11,966 nucleotides of DNA, taken from assembly GCA_934658705.1 (NCBI GenBank), contig CAKUHP010000037.1, forward strand, positions 1 through 11,966, in the 5' to 3' direction. Below the pieces are notes generated by a model. The model was not told the DNA's origin. It was given only the letters and a program-made list of their open reading frames with translations, and did not search any database. The position numbers and the translations under genes were made by a program. Shown here one piece after another: positions 5,260 through 11,966 of the stretch; within the stretch, counting starts at the first letter, position 1; each line of letters opens with the position of its first letter. This DNA comes from an uncultured Collinsella sp. Its GTDB lineage: Bacteria; Actinomycetota; Coriobacteriia; Coriobacteriales; Coriobacteriaceae.

Positions 5260-6447
5260 GTGCAATACCGCGTTGACCCCAAAAGCGGCAATCGTATCTC
5301 GGCGCTGGGACTGGGCTGCATGAGGTTTCCCGGTGCGCCGGGACATCCCGATGCTAAGACGGCCGATGCCATCATTTCCCGTGCGGTGGAACAGGGGATT
5401 AACTACCTGGACACGGCCTATCTCTATCCCGGCAACGAAGCCTGTGTGGGCGCTTCGCTTGAGCGCCTGGGTCTGCGCGACCGGGTTTTACTCGCGACCA
5501 AGCTGCCTCACGCCTCGTGCAAGTGCGCGGAGGATTTCGACCGCTTCTTTGACGAGCAGCTGCGCCGCCTGCGGACTGACCATATCGACTATTACCTTAT
5601 GCACAACATTACCTCGCCCGCGCAATGGGAGCGTGTGGCGGCGTTGGGTATCGAGGACTGGATCGCGCGTCAAAAGGCTACGGGGTGTATTCGCCAGATC
5701 GGTTTTTCGTATCACGGCAGTGCGGTAGACTTCCTTACGATGCTCGATGCGTATGACTGGGACTTCTGCCAGATTCAGTACAACTATGCCGGTGAGCGCT
5801 ACCAGGCGGGAACGGCGGGGCTCATGGCAGCTGCCGAGCGCGGGCTCGCGGTGTTTGTGATGGAGCCGCTTTTGGGCGGACGTCTGGCGGGCAAGCTGCC
5901 GCCGCGGGCTCGCGCCGTGCTCGATGGCGCGAGCGATCCGCACCTGAAGACGCCAGCTGCTTGGGGCCTCTCGTGGGTGTGGAACCATCCGCAGGTGACG
6001 ATGCTGCTTTCGGGCATGACCGATACCGCGCAGGTGGATGAGAACACGGCGCTGGCAGATCACGCGCTGCCGGATTCGATGACGACGGAGCAGCTCGGTA
6101 ACATCACACGCGTATTGAAAGAGTTTGAGAAATCGAACCGTGTGCCCTGCACGGCATGCGGCTACTGCATGCCGTGTCCCAAGGGCGTCAATATTCCCGG
6201 CTGCTTTGCCGCCTACAACGCGAGCTACGCGCATAGCTGGTTTACGGGACTGTCGCAGTACTTTACGGCGAGTGCGGTGCGCACGAGCGAACCCAAGCTG
6301 GTGAGCAATTGCATCAAGTGCGGTAAATGCGCGCGTCACTGCCCGCAGCACATCGATATCCCCGAGCGCCTCGATGACGTGCGCCGACGCTTCCAGCCTG
6401 GACCCGTGACGGCCGTGCTTAAGGCCTTCAGCAAAACGCGCTCCTGA
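5260..6447 (+). CDS. Aldo/keto reductase with C-terminal iron-sulfur domain
   Basis: 395 residues. Residues 1-285 are an aldo/keto reductase barrel: ALGLGCMRFP near the start, catalytic tetrad D51, Y56, K81 and H115, and SYHGS (150-154). The C-terminal part carries CTACGYCMPCP (C297, C300, C303, C306; followed by KGVNIP) and CIKCGKCARHCP (C351, C354, C357, C361; followed by QHIDIP), two four-cysteine motifs fit for 4Fe-4S clusters. This subfamily is common in anaerobes and is annotated as 'aldo/keto reductase, 4Fe-4S', probably passing electrons between ferredoxin-like carriers and a carbonyl substrate (substrate unknown). GTG 5260 is preceded by GAGAGGAGG. The stop codon TGA (6445-6447) falls inside the 86-bp repeat. 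Divergent from the cyclase gene, 162 nt apart. Confidence 0.92.
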   Translation: MQYRVDPKSGNRISALGLGCMRFPGAPGHPDAKTADAIISRAVEQGINYLDTAYLYPGNEACVGASLERLGLRDRVLLATKLPHASCKCAEDFDRFFDEQLRRLRTDHIDYYLMHNITSPAQWERVAALGIEDWIARQKATGCIRQIGFSYHGSAVDFLTMLDAYDWDFCQIQYNYAGERYQAGTAGLMAAAERGLAVFVMEPLLGGRLAGKLPPRARAVLDGASDPHLKTPAAWGLSWVWNHPQVTMLLSGMTDTAQVDENTALADHALPDSMTTEQLGNITRVLKEFEKSNRVPCTACGYCMPCPKGVNIPGCFAAYNASYAHSWFTGLSQYFTASAVRTSEPKLVSNCIKCGKCARHCPQHIDIPERLDDVRRRFQPGPVTAVLKAFSKTRS

Positions 6448-6529
6448 TGCCCCTTTTATAACTTGCGGTGGAATAGTTCCTGCTTGCGGCAGAATAGGGC
6501 TTAAACAGGAACTATTTCACCGCAACTGA
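6444..6529. repeat. 86-bp direct repeat, copy 1 (internal palindrome)
   Basis: Identical over all 86 bp to 7625-7710 by direct comparison. It contains arms TTGCGGTGGAATAGTTCCTG (6463-6482) and CAGGAACTATTTCACCGCAA (6506-6525), complementary at 19 of 20 positions with the last a G-U pair in RNA, around a 23-nt loop. The loop holds a further direct copy of the unit (CTTGCGGCAGAATAG at 6483-6497). No T run follows on either strand, so it is not a typical terminator. It overlaps the stop codon of the aldo/keto reductase and ends 11 nt before the Gfo/Idh start. Possible identities are a dispersed intergenic element (REP or MITE-like), an operator or an RNA hairpin. Confidence 0.95.
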
Positions 6530-6540
6530 AGGGGGCTGTC

Positions 6541-7560
6541 GTGGGCCATCGGGATTCATGTGATGATTTGCGCGAGGTTCGTTGGGGCGTTTTGGGCGCA
6601 GGGCGCATTTCGCATCGATTTTCAGTGTCGCTTAAGGAGGTGGGCGGGGCACGGCTTGTGGCAGCCGCCGGTCGCACCCCTTCGCATGTTGAGGAGTTTT
6701 GCAAGGCGTTTTCGATTGATGCCGCGCATGGCTATGCCTCGGCCGACGATAACGGGTGTGCGGCCTATGACGCGTTGATCGCCGATCCCGATGTCGATGC
6801 CATTTATTTGGCACTTCCGCATGGCATGCATGCGCATTGGGTCTGTCGGGCACTGCGTGCGGGAAAGGCCGTGCTGTGCGAAAAGCCGGCCGTTTTGAAT
6901 GAAGAAGAGGCCCGTGCGATTGCCTCCGTTTCCCGTGAGTGCGGCGTGCCGTTTATGGAGGCGATGAAAAATCGGTTTTGTCCGATGCGTACTCGCGTGA
7001 AGGATTTGCTTGCGTCGGGCGAGCTCGGCCGTATCGTCTCGATCGAAAGTGTGCAAAAACTCGATTATGGTGAGCCCCCTTCGAGTTATCTGCTCGATCC
7101 TCTGCAGGGTGGCTGTCTATATGACATGGGCTGCTATGCGGTCGGGTGGTTTGAGGATTTGCTTGCTGGTGCGTGCGATGTTTCGTCTCGTGAAGTTCGC
7201 TGGCGTGACGTATCGGGCGGCCGCGTGGATTGGGCCGATGAGATCCATATGAGCATCGGCGGTATCCCCATTCATATGGTGTGCGACGGCAAGGCAGCAT
7301 ATGAAAGCCGCTTAACAATTGCCTGCGAGCGGGGCTCGTTGGAAATTGAGCGTCTCCATCGCCCCGAACTCGCCCATGTGAAGTACTCCGACGGACGAAT
7401 GCTCGAAATAAATGCCCCGTTCGAGGTCGATGATTTCTACGGCGAAATCCAGCATGCGACTCAGCTCATCCGGGCGGGGAAACTCGAGAGCTCCATCATG
7501 CCCCTTGCCGCCACACAGCGCTGTGCGCGCATCATCGATGCCATCCGTCTAGCCCTCTAG
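6541..7560 (+). CDS. Gfo/Idh/MocA-family oxidoreductase
   Basis: 339 residues. The N-terminal Rossmann domain starts at VRWGVLGAGRIS, with the dinucleotide motif G16-x-x-G19-x-G21. YLALPHGMHAHW (89-100) is the usual family segment, and CEKP (113-116) holds the conserved EKP lysine K115. The C-terminal alpha/beta domain includes GGCLYDMGCYAV (190-201), equivalent to the substrate-site region of dehydrogenases in this family (D195 with a Gly-Cys-Tyr in place of the common Gly-x-H). It is probably an NAD(P)-dependent oxidoreductase on a sugar, polyol or dihydrodiol-like substrate; the sequence does not say which. GTG 6541 follows AAGGGGG at 5 nt. The gene is bracketed by two identical 86-bp repeats and uses somewhat more AT-ending codons than the ABC genes, which may mean lower expression or separate origin. 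Confidence 0.9.
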   Translation: MGHRDSCDDLREVRWGVLGAGRISHRFSVSLKEVGGARLVAAAGRTPSHVEEFCKAFSIDAAHGYASADDNGCAAYDALIADPDVDAIYLALPHGMHAHWVCRALRAGKAVLCEKPAVLNEEEARAIASVSRECGVPFMEAMKNRFCPMRTRVKDLLASGELGRIVSIESVQKLDYGEPPSSYLLDPLQGGCLYDMGCYAVGWFEDLLAGACDVSSREVRWRDVSGGRVDWADEIHMSIGGIPIHMVCDGKAAYESRLTIACERGSLEIERLHRPELAHVKYSDGRMLEINAPFEVDDFYGEIQHATQLIRAGKLESSIMPLAATQRCARIIDAIRLAL

Positions 7561-7565
7561 AACTT

Positions 7566-7600
7566 GGCGCTGGCGCGTAGAAGATCGTGACGCCGGCGCC
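7566..7600 (+). terminator. GC-rich hairpin after the Gfo/Idh gene
   Basis: GGCGCTGGCG (7566-7575) pairs with CGCCGGCGCC (7591-7600) over 10 bp with one G-U and a 15-nt loop, starting 6 nt after the stop codon. There is no T tract, so it may stabilise the 3' end or cause weak or rho-dependent termination. Confidence 0.4.
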
Positions 7601-7624
7601 CGTAGTGCTTGGTGGCCCGCATCT

Positions 7625-7710
7625 CTGATGCCCCTTTTATAACTTGCGGTGGAATAGTTCCTGCTTGCGGCAGAATAGGGCTTAAACAGGAACTATTTCA
7701 CCGCAACTGA
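7625..7710. repeat. 86-bp direct repeat, copy 2 (internal palindrome)
   Basis: Perfect match to 6444-6529. Palindrome arms lie at 7644-7663 and 7687-7706, with the third unit in the loop at 7664-7678. It sits 64 nt after the Gfo/Idh stop and ends 16 nt before the nfo start, just ahead of its ribosome site. Divergence begins sharply at both ends of the match (7624 and 7711), giving defined edges. Confidence 0.95.
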
Positions 7711-7726
7711 TGAGGGGGAGCTGGAG

Positions 7727-8593
7727 ATGCTGACGATTGGGTGTCATCTTTCGACGACGAAGGGCTATCGGGCGATGGGGGAGACGGCGCTATCCATTGG
7801 CGCCAACACCTTTGCATTTTTTACGCGCAACCCGCGTGGTGGCAAGGCGAAAGACCTCGACATGGACGATGTGGCGGCCCTGCGTGAGCTTATGGCGCAA
7901 AATGATTTTGGCCCACTCGTGGCGCATGCCCCCTATACCTACAACCCCTGTTCTGCCAAGGAGCGGGCGCGCGAGTTTGCCCTTGAGGCCATGGCCGAGG
8001 ACCTGCAGCGTCTGGAGGCGTTGCCCGGTAACTACTACAACTTCCATCCCGGTGCGCATGTGGAACAGGGGGCCGACGCCGGCATTCAGATGATTATCGA
8101 TACATTGTGCCGGGTGATGTTTGAGGGGCAGCAGACGACGGTGCTGCTCGAGACCATGGCGGGAAAGGGCACCGAGGTGGGCCGTAGCTTTGAAGAGCTG
8201 GCGCGCATTATCGAGGGCGTTGCCGCCAAGCGTCCCGAGCTGTTAGATAAGCTGGGCGTGTGCCTGGACACCTGCCATGTGAGCGATGCCGGCTACGACA
8301 TCATTCATGATCTGGACGGCGTGCTTGACGAGTTTGACCGCATGGTGGGTATCGAGCGCCTGCACGCGGTGCATATCAATGACTCCAAGAATCCCTGTGG
8401 CGCCCATAAGGACCGTCACGAGTGCATCGGCAAGGGCTACCTTGGCAGCGAGGAGTTCGGTGGCGGCATGCAGGTTATGCAGAATATTGTATCGAATAGC
8501 CGTTTGTGCACATTGCCGTTCATTTTGGAGACACCGAATGAACTTGCAGGTTATGCGGCAGAAATTAAGCTGTTACGCTCATTGCAGCAGTAA
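7727..8593 (+). CDS. nfo: Endonuclease IV (deoxyribonuclease IV)
   Basis: 288 residues, a full-length TIM-barrel AP endonuclease IV (E. coli Nfo has 285). It cuts the DNA backbone 5' to abasic sites and at some oxidised bases during base-excision repair. All nine expected Zn ligands of the three-metal site are present: H67 (AHAPY), H107 (NFHPGAH), E142 (LLETMAGKG), D181 and H184 ([13 protein letters not shown]), H216 (HINDSK), D229 and H231 ([10 protein letters not shown]), and E268 (FILETPN). ATG 7727 follows GGGGGAG at 6 nt. The gene sits alone between repeat copy 2 and the ABC importer operon. No repair genes are adjacent, and the repeat directly upstream may carry its regulatory signals. 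Confidence 0.96.
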   Translation: MLTIGCHLSTTKGYRAMGETALSIGANTFAFFTRNPRGGKAKDLDMDDVAALRELMAQNDFGPLVAHAPYTYNPCSAKERAREFALEAMAEDLQRLEALPGNYYNFHPGAHVEQGADAGIQMIIDTLCRVMFEGQQTTVLLETMAGKGTEVGRSFEELARIIEGVAAKRPELLDKLGVCLDTCHVSDAGYDIIHDLDGVLDEFDRMVGIERLHAVHINDSKNPCGAHKDRHECIGKGYLGSEEFGGGMQVMQNIVSNSRLCTLPFILETPNELAGYAAEIKLLRSLQQ

Positions 8594-8600
8594 TAACTGT

Positions 8601-8683
8601 CATAAAGTGGAGTGCTCCATTCACGTTATGGGTTTGTTTCAATCAGTTTTCTCATTGCAGATTCGCAATTACGGGTGCATAAT
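8601..8683 (+). promoter_or_regulatory. Promoter and dyads upstream of the amino-acid importer
   Basis: TTGCAG (8655-8660) and CATAAT (8678-8683) with a 17-nt spacer form a good sigma-70-like promoter, predicting a start near 8690 and a 50-nt leader. ATTGC (8654-8658) facing GCAAT (8665-8669) overlaps the -35 and could be an operator. Further up, TGGAG (8608-8612) and CTCCA (8615-8619), framed by CATAA (8601-8605) and TTATG (8626-8630), form a nested dyad followed by a T-rich stretch. This is either a second binding site or a weak end signal for nfo. Confidence 0.6.
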
Positions 8684-8740
8684 AGCCAACAGTTTTTGCA
8701 GACCTCTGAATCAAACGGGGTCACCGGAAGGAGACTGATT

Positions 8741-9601
8741 ATGAAGCTCAAGAAGCTTGGCGCATTTGCCGCCACGGGTGCCATGGCGCTCGCCCTCGCA
8801 CTGACGGGCTGCGGCTCGTCCAACGCCACCTCTGGTTCCGATGCCGGTTCCAGCAGCTCTGACGACGTGAAGGTCGAGAAGGTCGACGGCTCCAAGGAGT
8901 ATGCACTCGTCAAGGACGGTACGCTCACCGTCGGCACCTCTGCCGAGTACGCGCCGTTTGAGTACAAGGATGACAACGGCGACTACCAGGGCTTTGACCT
9001 TGAGCTCATCAAGGCTATCGCTGACAAGCTGGGTCTGGATGTAGAGTACGTCAACAACGACTTCGACACGCTCGTCCCCGGCGTTGCTTCGGGCGCCAAG
9101 TACGACGTCTCCATCGCGGCTATCACCGATACGCCCGAGCGTGAGAAGGAAGTCGCCTTCTCCGACTCCTACTACATGGACGACCAGGCTATCGTGACCA
9201 AGGTCGACAACACCGACATTACGGCCGATAACTACAGCGAGAAGCTCAACAACGCCGACGCCACGATCATTGTCCAGTCCGGTTCGACCGCCGAGGCCTT
9301 TGCCCAGGAGAACTTCCCCAAGGCCAAGATTGTCCCCTACAAGGACGCCACCGAGTGCTTCAGCGCCCTGCAGTCCGACAAGGGTGACGCCGTGGTGACC
9401 AACCGCTCCGTTGCCAGCCAGCTGACCGCCGAGCAGTTCAACACCTGCCAGACCATCAAGCAGATCAGCACCGGCGAGGAGTACGCCATCGCCATCAACC
9501 AGGGCAACACCAAGCTCAAGGACGACATCAACCAGGCCATCAAGGACCTGACCGATGACGGCACCGTTGACGCCCTCATGGCCAAGTACAATATCAAGTA
9601 A
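8741..9601 (+). CDS. Polar amino-acid ABC transporter, substrate-binding lipoprotein
   Basis: 286 residues. It has a lipoprotein signal (MKLKKLG, hydrophobic 8-21) with lipobox LTGC and acylated C24, then a Gly/Ser/Asp linker (25-42). The binding domain starts with GTLTVGTSAEYAPFEYKDDN (about 60-79) and continues GFDLELIKAIADKLG, the signature of the HisJ/GlnH-type solute-binding family. R134 in TDTPEREKEVAFS is the expected carboxylate-binding Arg. Where the family usually has an Asp for the alpha-amino group (VVTD-type segment), this protein shows VVTN with N221. The C-terminus GTVDALMAKYNIK is typical. Substrate is probably a polar amino acid or cystine; specificity cannot be read. ATG 8741 has GGAAGGAG 7 nt upstream; a longer in-frame start at 8612 would destroy the signal peptide. 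It is first gene of the importer operon. Confidence 0.93.
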   Translation: MKLKKLGAFAATGAMALALALTGCGSSNATSGSDAGSSSSDDVKVEKVDGSKEYALVKDGTLTVGTSAEYAPFEYKDDNGDYQGFDLELIKAIADKLGLDVEYVNNDFDTLVPGVASGAKYDVSIAAITDTPEREKEVAFSDSYYMDDQAIVTKVDNTDITADNYSEKLNNADATIIVQSGSTAEAFAQENFPKAKIVPYKDATECFSALQSDKGDAVVTNRSVASQLTAEQFNTCQTIKQISTGEEYAIAINQGNTKLKDDINQAIKDLTDDGTVDALMAKYNIK

Positions 9602-9623
9602 AATAGCTACTTGATTGCATGCG

Positions 9624-9660
9624 GGCCCTTTCCGTCTTGGCGGAGAGGGCCTTTGCGTTT
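9624..9660 (+). terminator. Internal terminator/attenuator after the binding-protein gene
   Basis: GGCCCTTTCCG (9624-9634) pairs with CGGAGAGGGCC (9641-9651) over 11 bp with one G-U and a 6-nt loop, followed by TTTGCGTTTCTT. It lies 22 nt after the stop. In importers of this kind such a partial terminator commonly gives more binding protein than membrane parts (established for several ABC operons; inference here). Confidence 0.7.
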
Positions 9661-9717
9661 CTTGCATGGGCGTCGTCCCGCCCCGTTTTGTCGGCAACTT
9701 ATACGTTAGGAGCCACC

Positions 9718-11079
9718 TTGTCTCGATTGAACCAAGGAGCTACGGGTCAGCGTTTTTTGCTGCCTTCGATGCTCCAAAAGCTAGCCTGCGCCCTAGCCGT
9801 GGCGCTCGCCCTGGTGCGCGCGGGGGCCTGCGTGCCTTCGACCGCCCAGGCGCTTGAGACCGCAAAGATCACCGCCCGACCCAACACCGGCTCGGGTAGC
9901 GACGTGGTCGGCGGCACCGAGACCCGCATCACCTGGGAGGTCCAGGCCGATGCCGACGAGGAACTGAGCGGCCTTTCGCTGACATTTGCCGATGGCACGA
10001 CCTTTGGCGCCGACGATACGCGCCTGACGATGCTCTCGGGCGAGGACCTCATGGACCGTACGCCCATGAAGCCAACGTGCAAGGCCGATGGCCAGACGCT
10101 CAAGATCGATTTTGGCGAGACGGCACCTGCCGGCGGTTTTTTCCGTGTTGAGGTTTACGGCGTGACCTTCCCCGTCGAGGGCGGCGATGAGGCCTTTAGC
10201 GGCACCTACACTTTGGCCGATGGTTCGACCAAGAAGATCTCCAAGATTCCGTCGGTGGAGATCAAGGGCGTGACGGCATTCGATAACTTCCTGGCCGACC
10301 TTAAAGAGCAGCCCTGGGTCGAGGCATGGAACTCCAATATGTTCCTGCGCCTGTTCCTGAACCCGGTCATTTTGGTCCAGAGCCTGCCGATCGTCTTCAA
10401 GGGCTTCCTCATGTCGCTCTCGATCGTGCTCGTGGCGTTTCCGCTGGCAATTCCCTTTGGTTTTGCCCTGTCGCTCATGCGCATCTCCAAGTCGCGCATC
10501 CTGCGCTGCCTCGCCGGCATCTATGTGAATATCATCCGTGGTACGCCGGCGTTCCTGCAGATCTATATCGCGTTCTTTGGCCTGCCGCTGGCAGGTGTCA
10601 GGGTTGACGACTACGTGCTGGGCGTCATCGTCATGGCCATGAATTCGTCTGCCTACCTGTGCGAGATCTTCCGTGCCGGTATTCAGTCGATCCCCAAAGG
10701 CCAGAACGAGGCCGCTCGCTCGCTGGGCATGAATGCCTTCCAGACGCTGCTCTATGTCATGATTCCGCAGACGTTCCGCAATGTTCTGCCTACGCTGACC
10801 AGTGAGTTTATCCTGCTCTACAAGGATACGTCGCTGCTCGCGGCCGTGGGTGTGGTCGAGATCGTTATGAACGCGCGTACCATCGTGGCCACGACCGGCT
10901 CCATTACGCCGTATGTGGTTGCAGCCCTGTTCTACCTGGTCATTACCCTGCCGCTCGCTCGCTTGGTGAGCGGTCTGGAGGCAAGACTTCTGGGCACGGC
11001 CGAGACCAAGAAGAAACGTCCCACCAAGAGTGCCGGGCAGGTCGTCGCGACGCCCGCCGATCACATCGCCGGTCTGTAA
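9718..11079 (+). CDS. Amino-acid ABC transporter permease with N-terminal secreted domain
   Basis: 453 residues from TTG 9718. The start rests on AGGAG (9708-9712) 5 nt upstream; the longer in-frame ATG at 9619 would lie at the foot of the terminator hairpin and has no ribosome site. Residues 1-45 look like a signal peptide or anchor (hydrophobic 22-37, STAQA near 41-45). Residues about 46-205 are an extra soluble domain of beta-rich, Asp/Gly/Thr-rich character that I do not recognise, presumably outside the membrane. Residues about 215-425 are a HisM/GlnP-type permease with several membrane helices and the EAA loop EIFRAGIQSIPKGQNEAARSLG (316-337 region). The tail is Lys-rich. Ordinary permeases of this family have about 220-240 residues, so the front half is an added module. 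Stop codon TAA overlaps the next gene's ribosome site, giving tight coupling to the ATPase. Confidence 0.85.
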   Translation: MSRLNQGATGQRFLLPSMLQKLACALAVALALVRAGACVPSTAQALETAKITARPNTGSGSDVVGGTETRITWEVQADADEELSGLSLTFADGTTFGADDTRLTMLSGEDLMDRTPMKPTCKADGQTLKIDFGETAPAGGFFRVEVYGVTFPVEGGDEAFSGTYTLADGSTKKISKIPSVEIKGVTAFDNFLADLKEQPWVEAWNSNMFLRLFLNPVILVQSLPIVFKGFLMSLSIVLVAFPLAIPFGFALSLMRISKSRILRCLAGIYVNIIRGTPAFLQIYIAFFGLPLAGVRVDDYVLGVIVMAMNSSAYLCEIFRAGIQSIPKGQNEAARSLGMNAFQTLLYVMIPQTFRNVLPTLTSEFILLYKDTSLLAAVGVVEIVMNARTIVATTGSITPYVVAALFYLVITLPLARLVSGLEARLLGTAETKKKRPTKSAGQVVATPADHIAGL

Positions 11080-11091
11080 GGAGGTCCTATC

Positions 11092-11844
<753 letters not shown>

Positions 11845-11879
11845 GCGCGGATGCACTCTGCTGCTCGAATTGTTTAAAA

Positions 11880-11923
11880 AGACGGGACCGTGGCGATAAC
11901 GCCGCGGTCCCGTCTCTCTTTTT
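11880..11923. terminator. Bidirectional terminator ending the importer operon
   Basis: AGACGGGACCG (11880-11890) pairs with CGGTCCCGTCT (11905-11915), and the stem is extended by GGC/GCC (11892-11894, 11901-11903) around a 6-nt loop. On the plus strand CTCTTTTT follows; on the minus strand the As at 11876-11880 give TTTTT. It therefore works in both directions, which fits a minus-strand gene ending from the right. Confidence 0.9.
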
Positions 11924-11966
11924 AATAAGCCATCTTCCAGCGCTTTTTCGGTGAATTCTGTGTAAG
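11922..11966 (-). CDS. Possible C-terminal end of a minus-strand gene
   Basis: On the minus strand one frame entering from the right edge reads LTQNSPKKRWKMAY and stops at TAA (11924-11922), right at the bidirectional terminator. The T run of that terminator on the minus strand suggests a gene comes in from the right. A second minus-strand frame (YTEFTEKALEDGLL) is also open but would run through the terminator, so the frame is not certain. With 14 residues no function can be given. Confidence 0.3.
   Translation of the reverse strand, partial: LTQNSPKKRWKMAY

Noticed and set aside
6444..7710. CRISPR array or insertion-sequence ends
   Set aside because: Only two copies, over 1 kb apart and in direct order, surrounding a metabolic enzyme rather than a transposase; no short regular spacers.
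8612..8740. Longer start for the binding protein at 8612
   Set aside because: It would put 43 residues before the lipoprotein signal and cross the predicted promoter; ATG 8741 has a strong ribosome site.

Overview
The window looks like ordinary chromosome from a high-GC, Gram-positive gut actinobacterium. My best guess is Coriobacteriia, Collinsella or a close relative. This is inferred from the GC-rich codon use, the lipoprotein-type solute-binding protein, the strong AGGAGG-type ribosome sites and an amino-acid permease with a secreted N-terminal domain; no rRNA or marker gene settles it. No phage, transposase, CRISPR or tRNA was seen.

Layout. At the left edge is the start of a LysR-type regulator (minus), divergent from an O-acetylhomoserine sulfhydrylase gene (plus). 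The roughly 180-nt leader of that gene holds a 17-codon upstream ORF with its own good ribosome site and two Cys codons, plus competing base-pairing options. This is the best candidate here for an undescribed regulatory device. After a strong terminator come an exported Tyr/Ser/Gly-rich protein of unknown function and a 68-residue two-helix membrane protein. A convergent hairpin separates these from two minus-strand genes: a cyclase/kynurenine-formamidase-like hydrolase and, downstream of it, a ketopantoate-reductase-family protein, with a terminator-like hairpin between them. Divergent from these is an aldo/keto reductase with two C-terminal four-cysteine iron-sulfur motifs, then a Gfo/Idh/MocA oxidoreductase and endonuclease IV (nfo).

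Two perfectly identical 86-bp direct repeats bracket the Gfo/Idh gene. Each lies just upstream of a ribosome site (Gfo/Idh and nfo), and each contains a 20-bp near-perfect palindrome plus a third copy of the same unit. They are the second notable signal in the window.

The right third is a polar amino-acid ABC importer: lipoprotein binding protein, an internal terminator that probably lowers downstream expression, a permease carrying about 160 residues of extra extracytoplasmic domain, and a GlnQ-type ATPase. It ends in a bidirectional terminator facing what may be the tail of a minus-strand gene.

Metabolically the window mixes sulfur amino-acid synthesis, amino-acid import, small-molecule redox enzymes and DNA base-excision repair. 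Apart from the ABC importer and the LysR/sulfhydrylase pair, neighbours show no obvious shared pathway.
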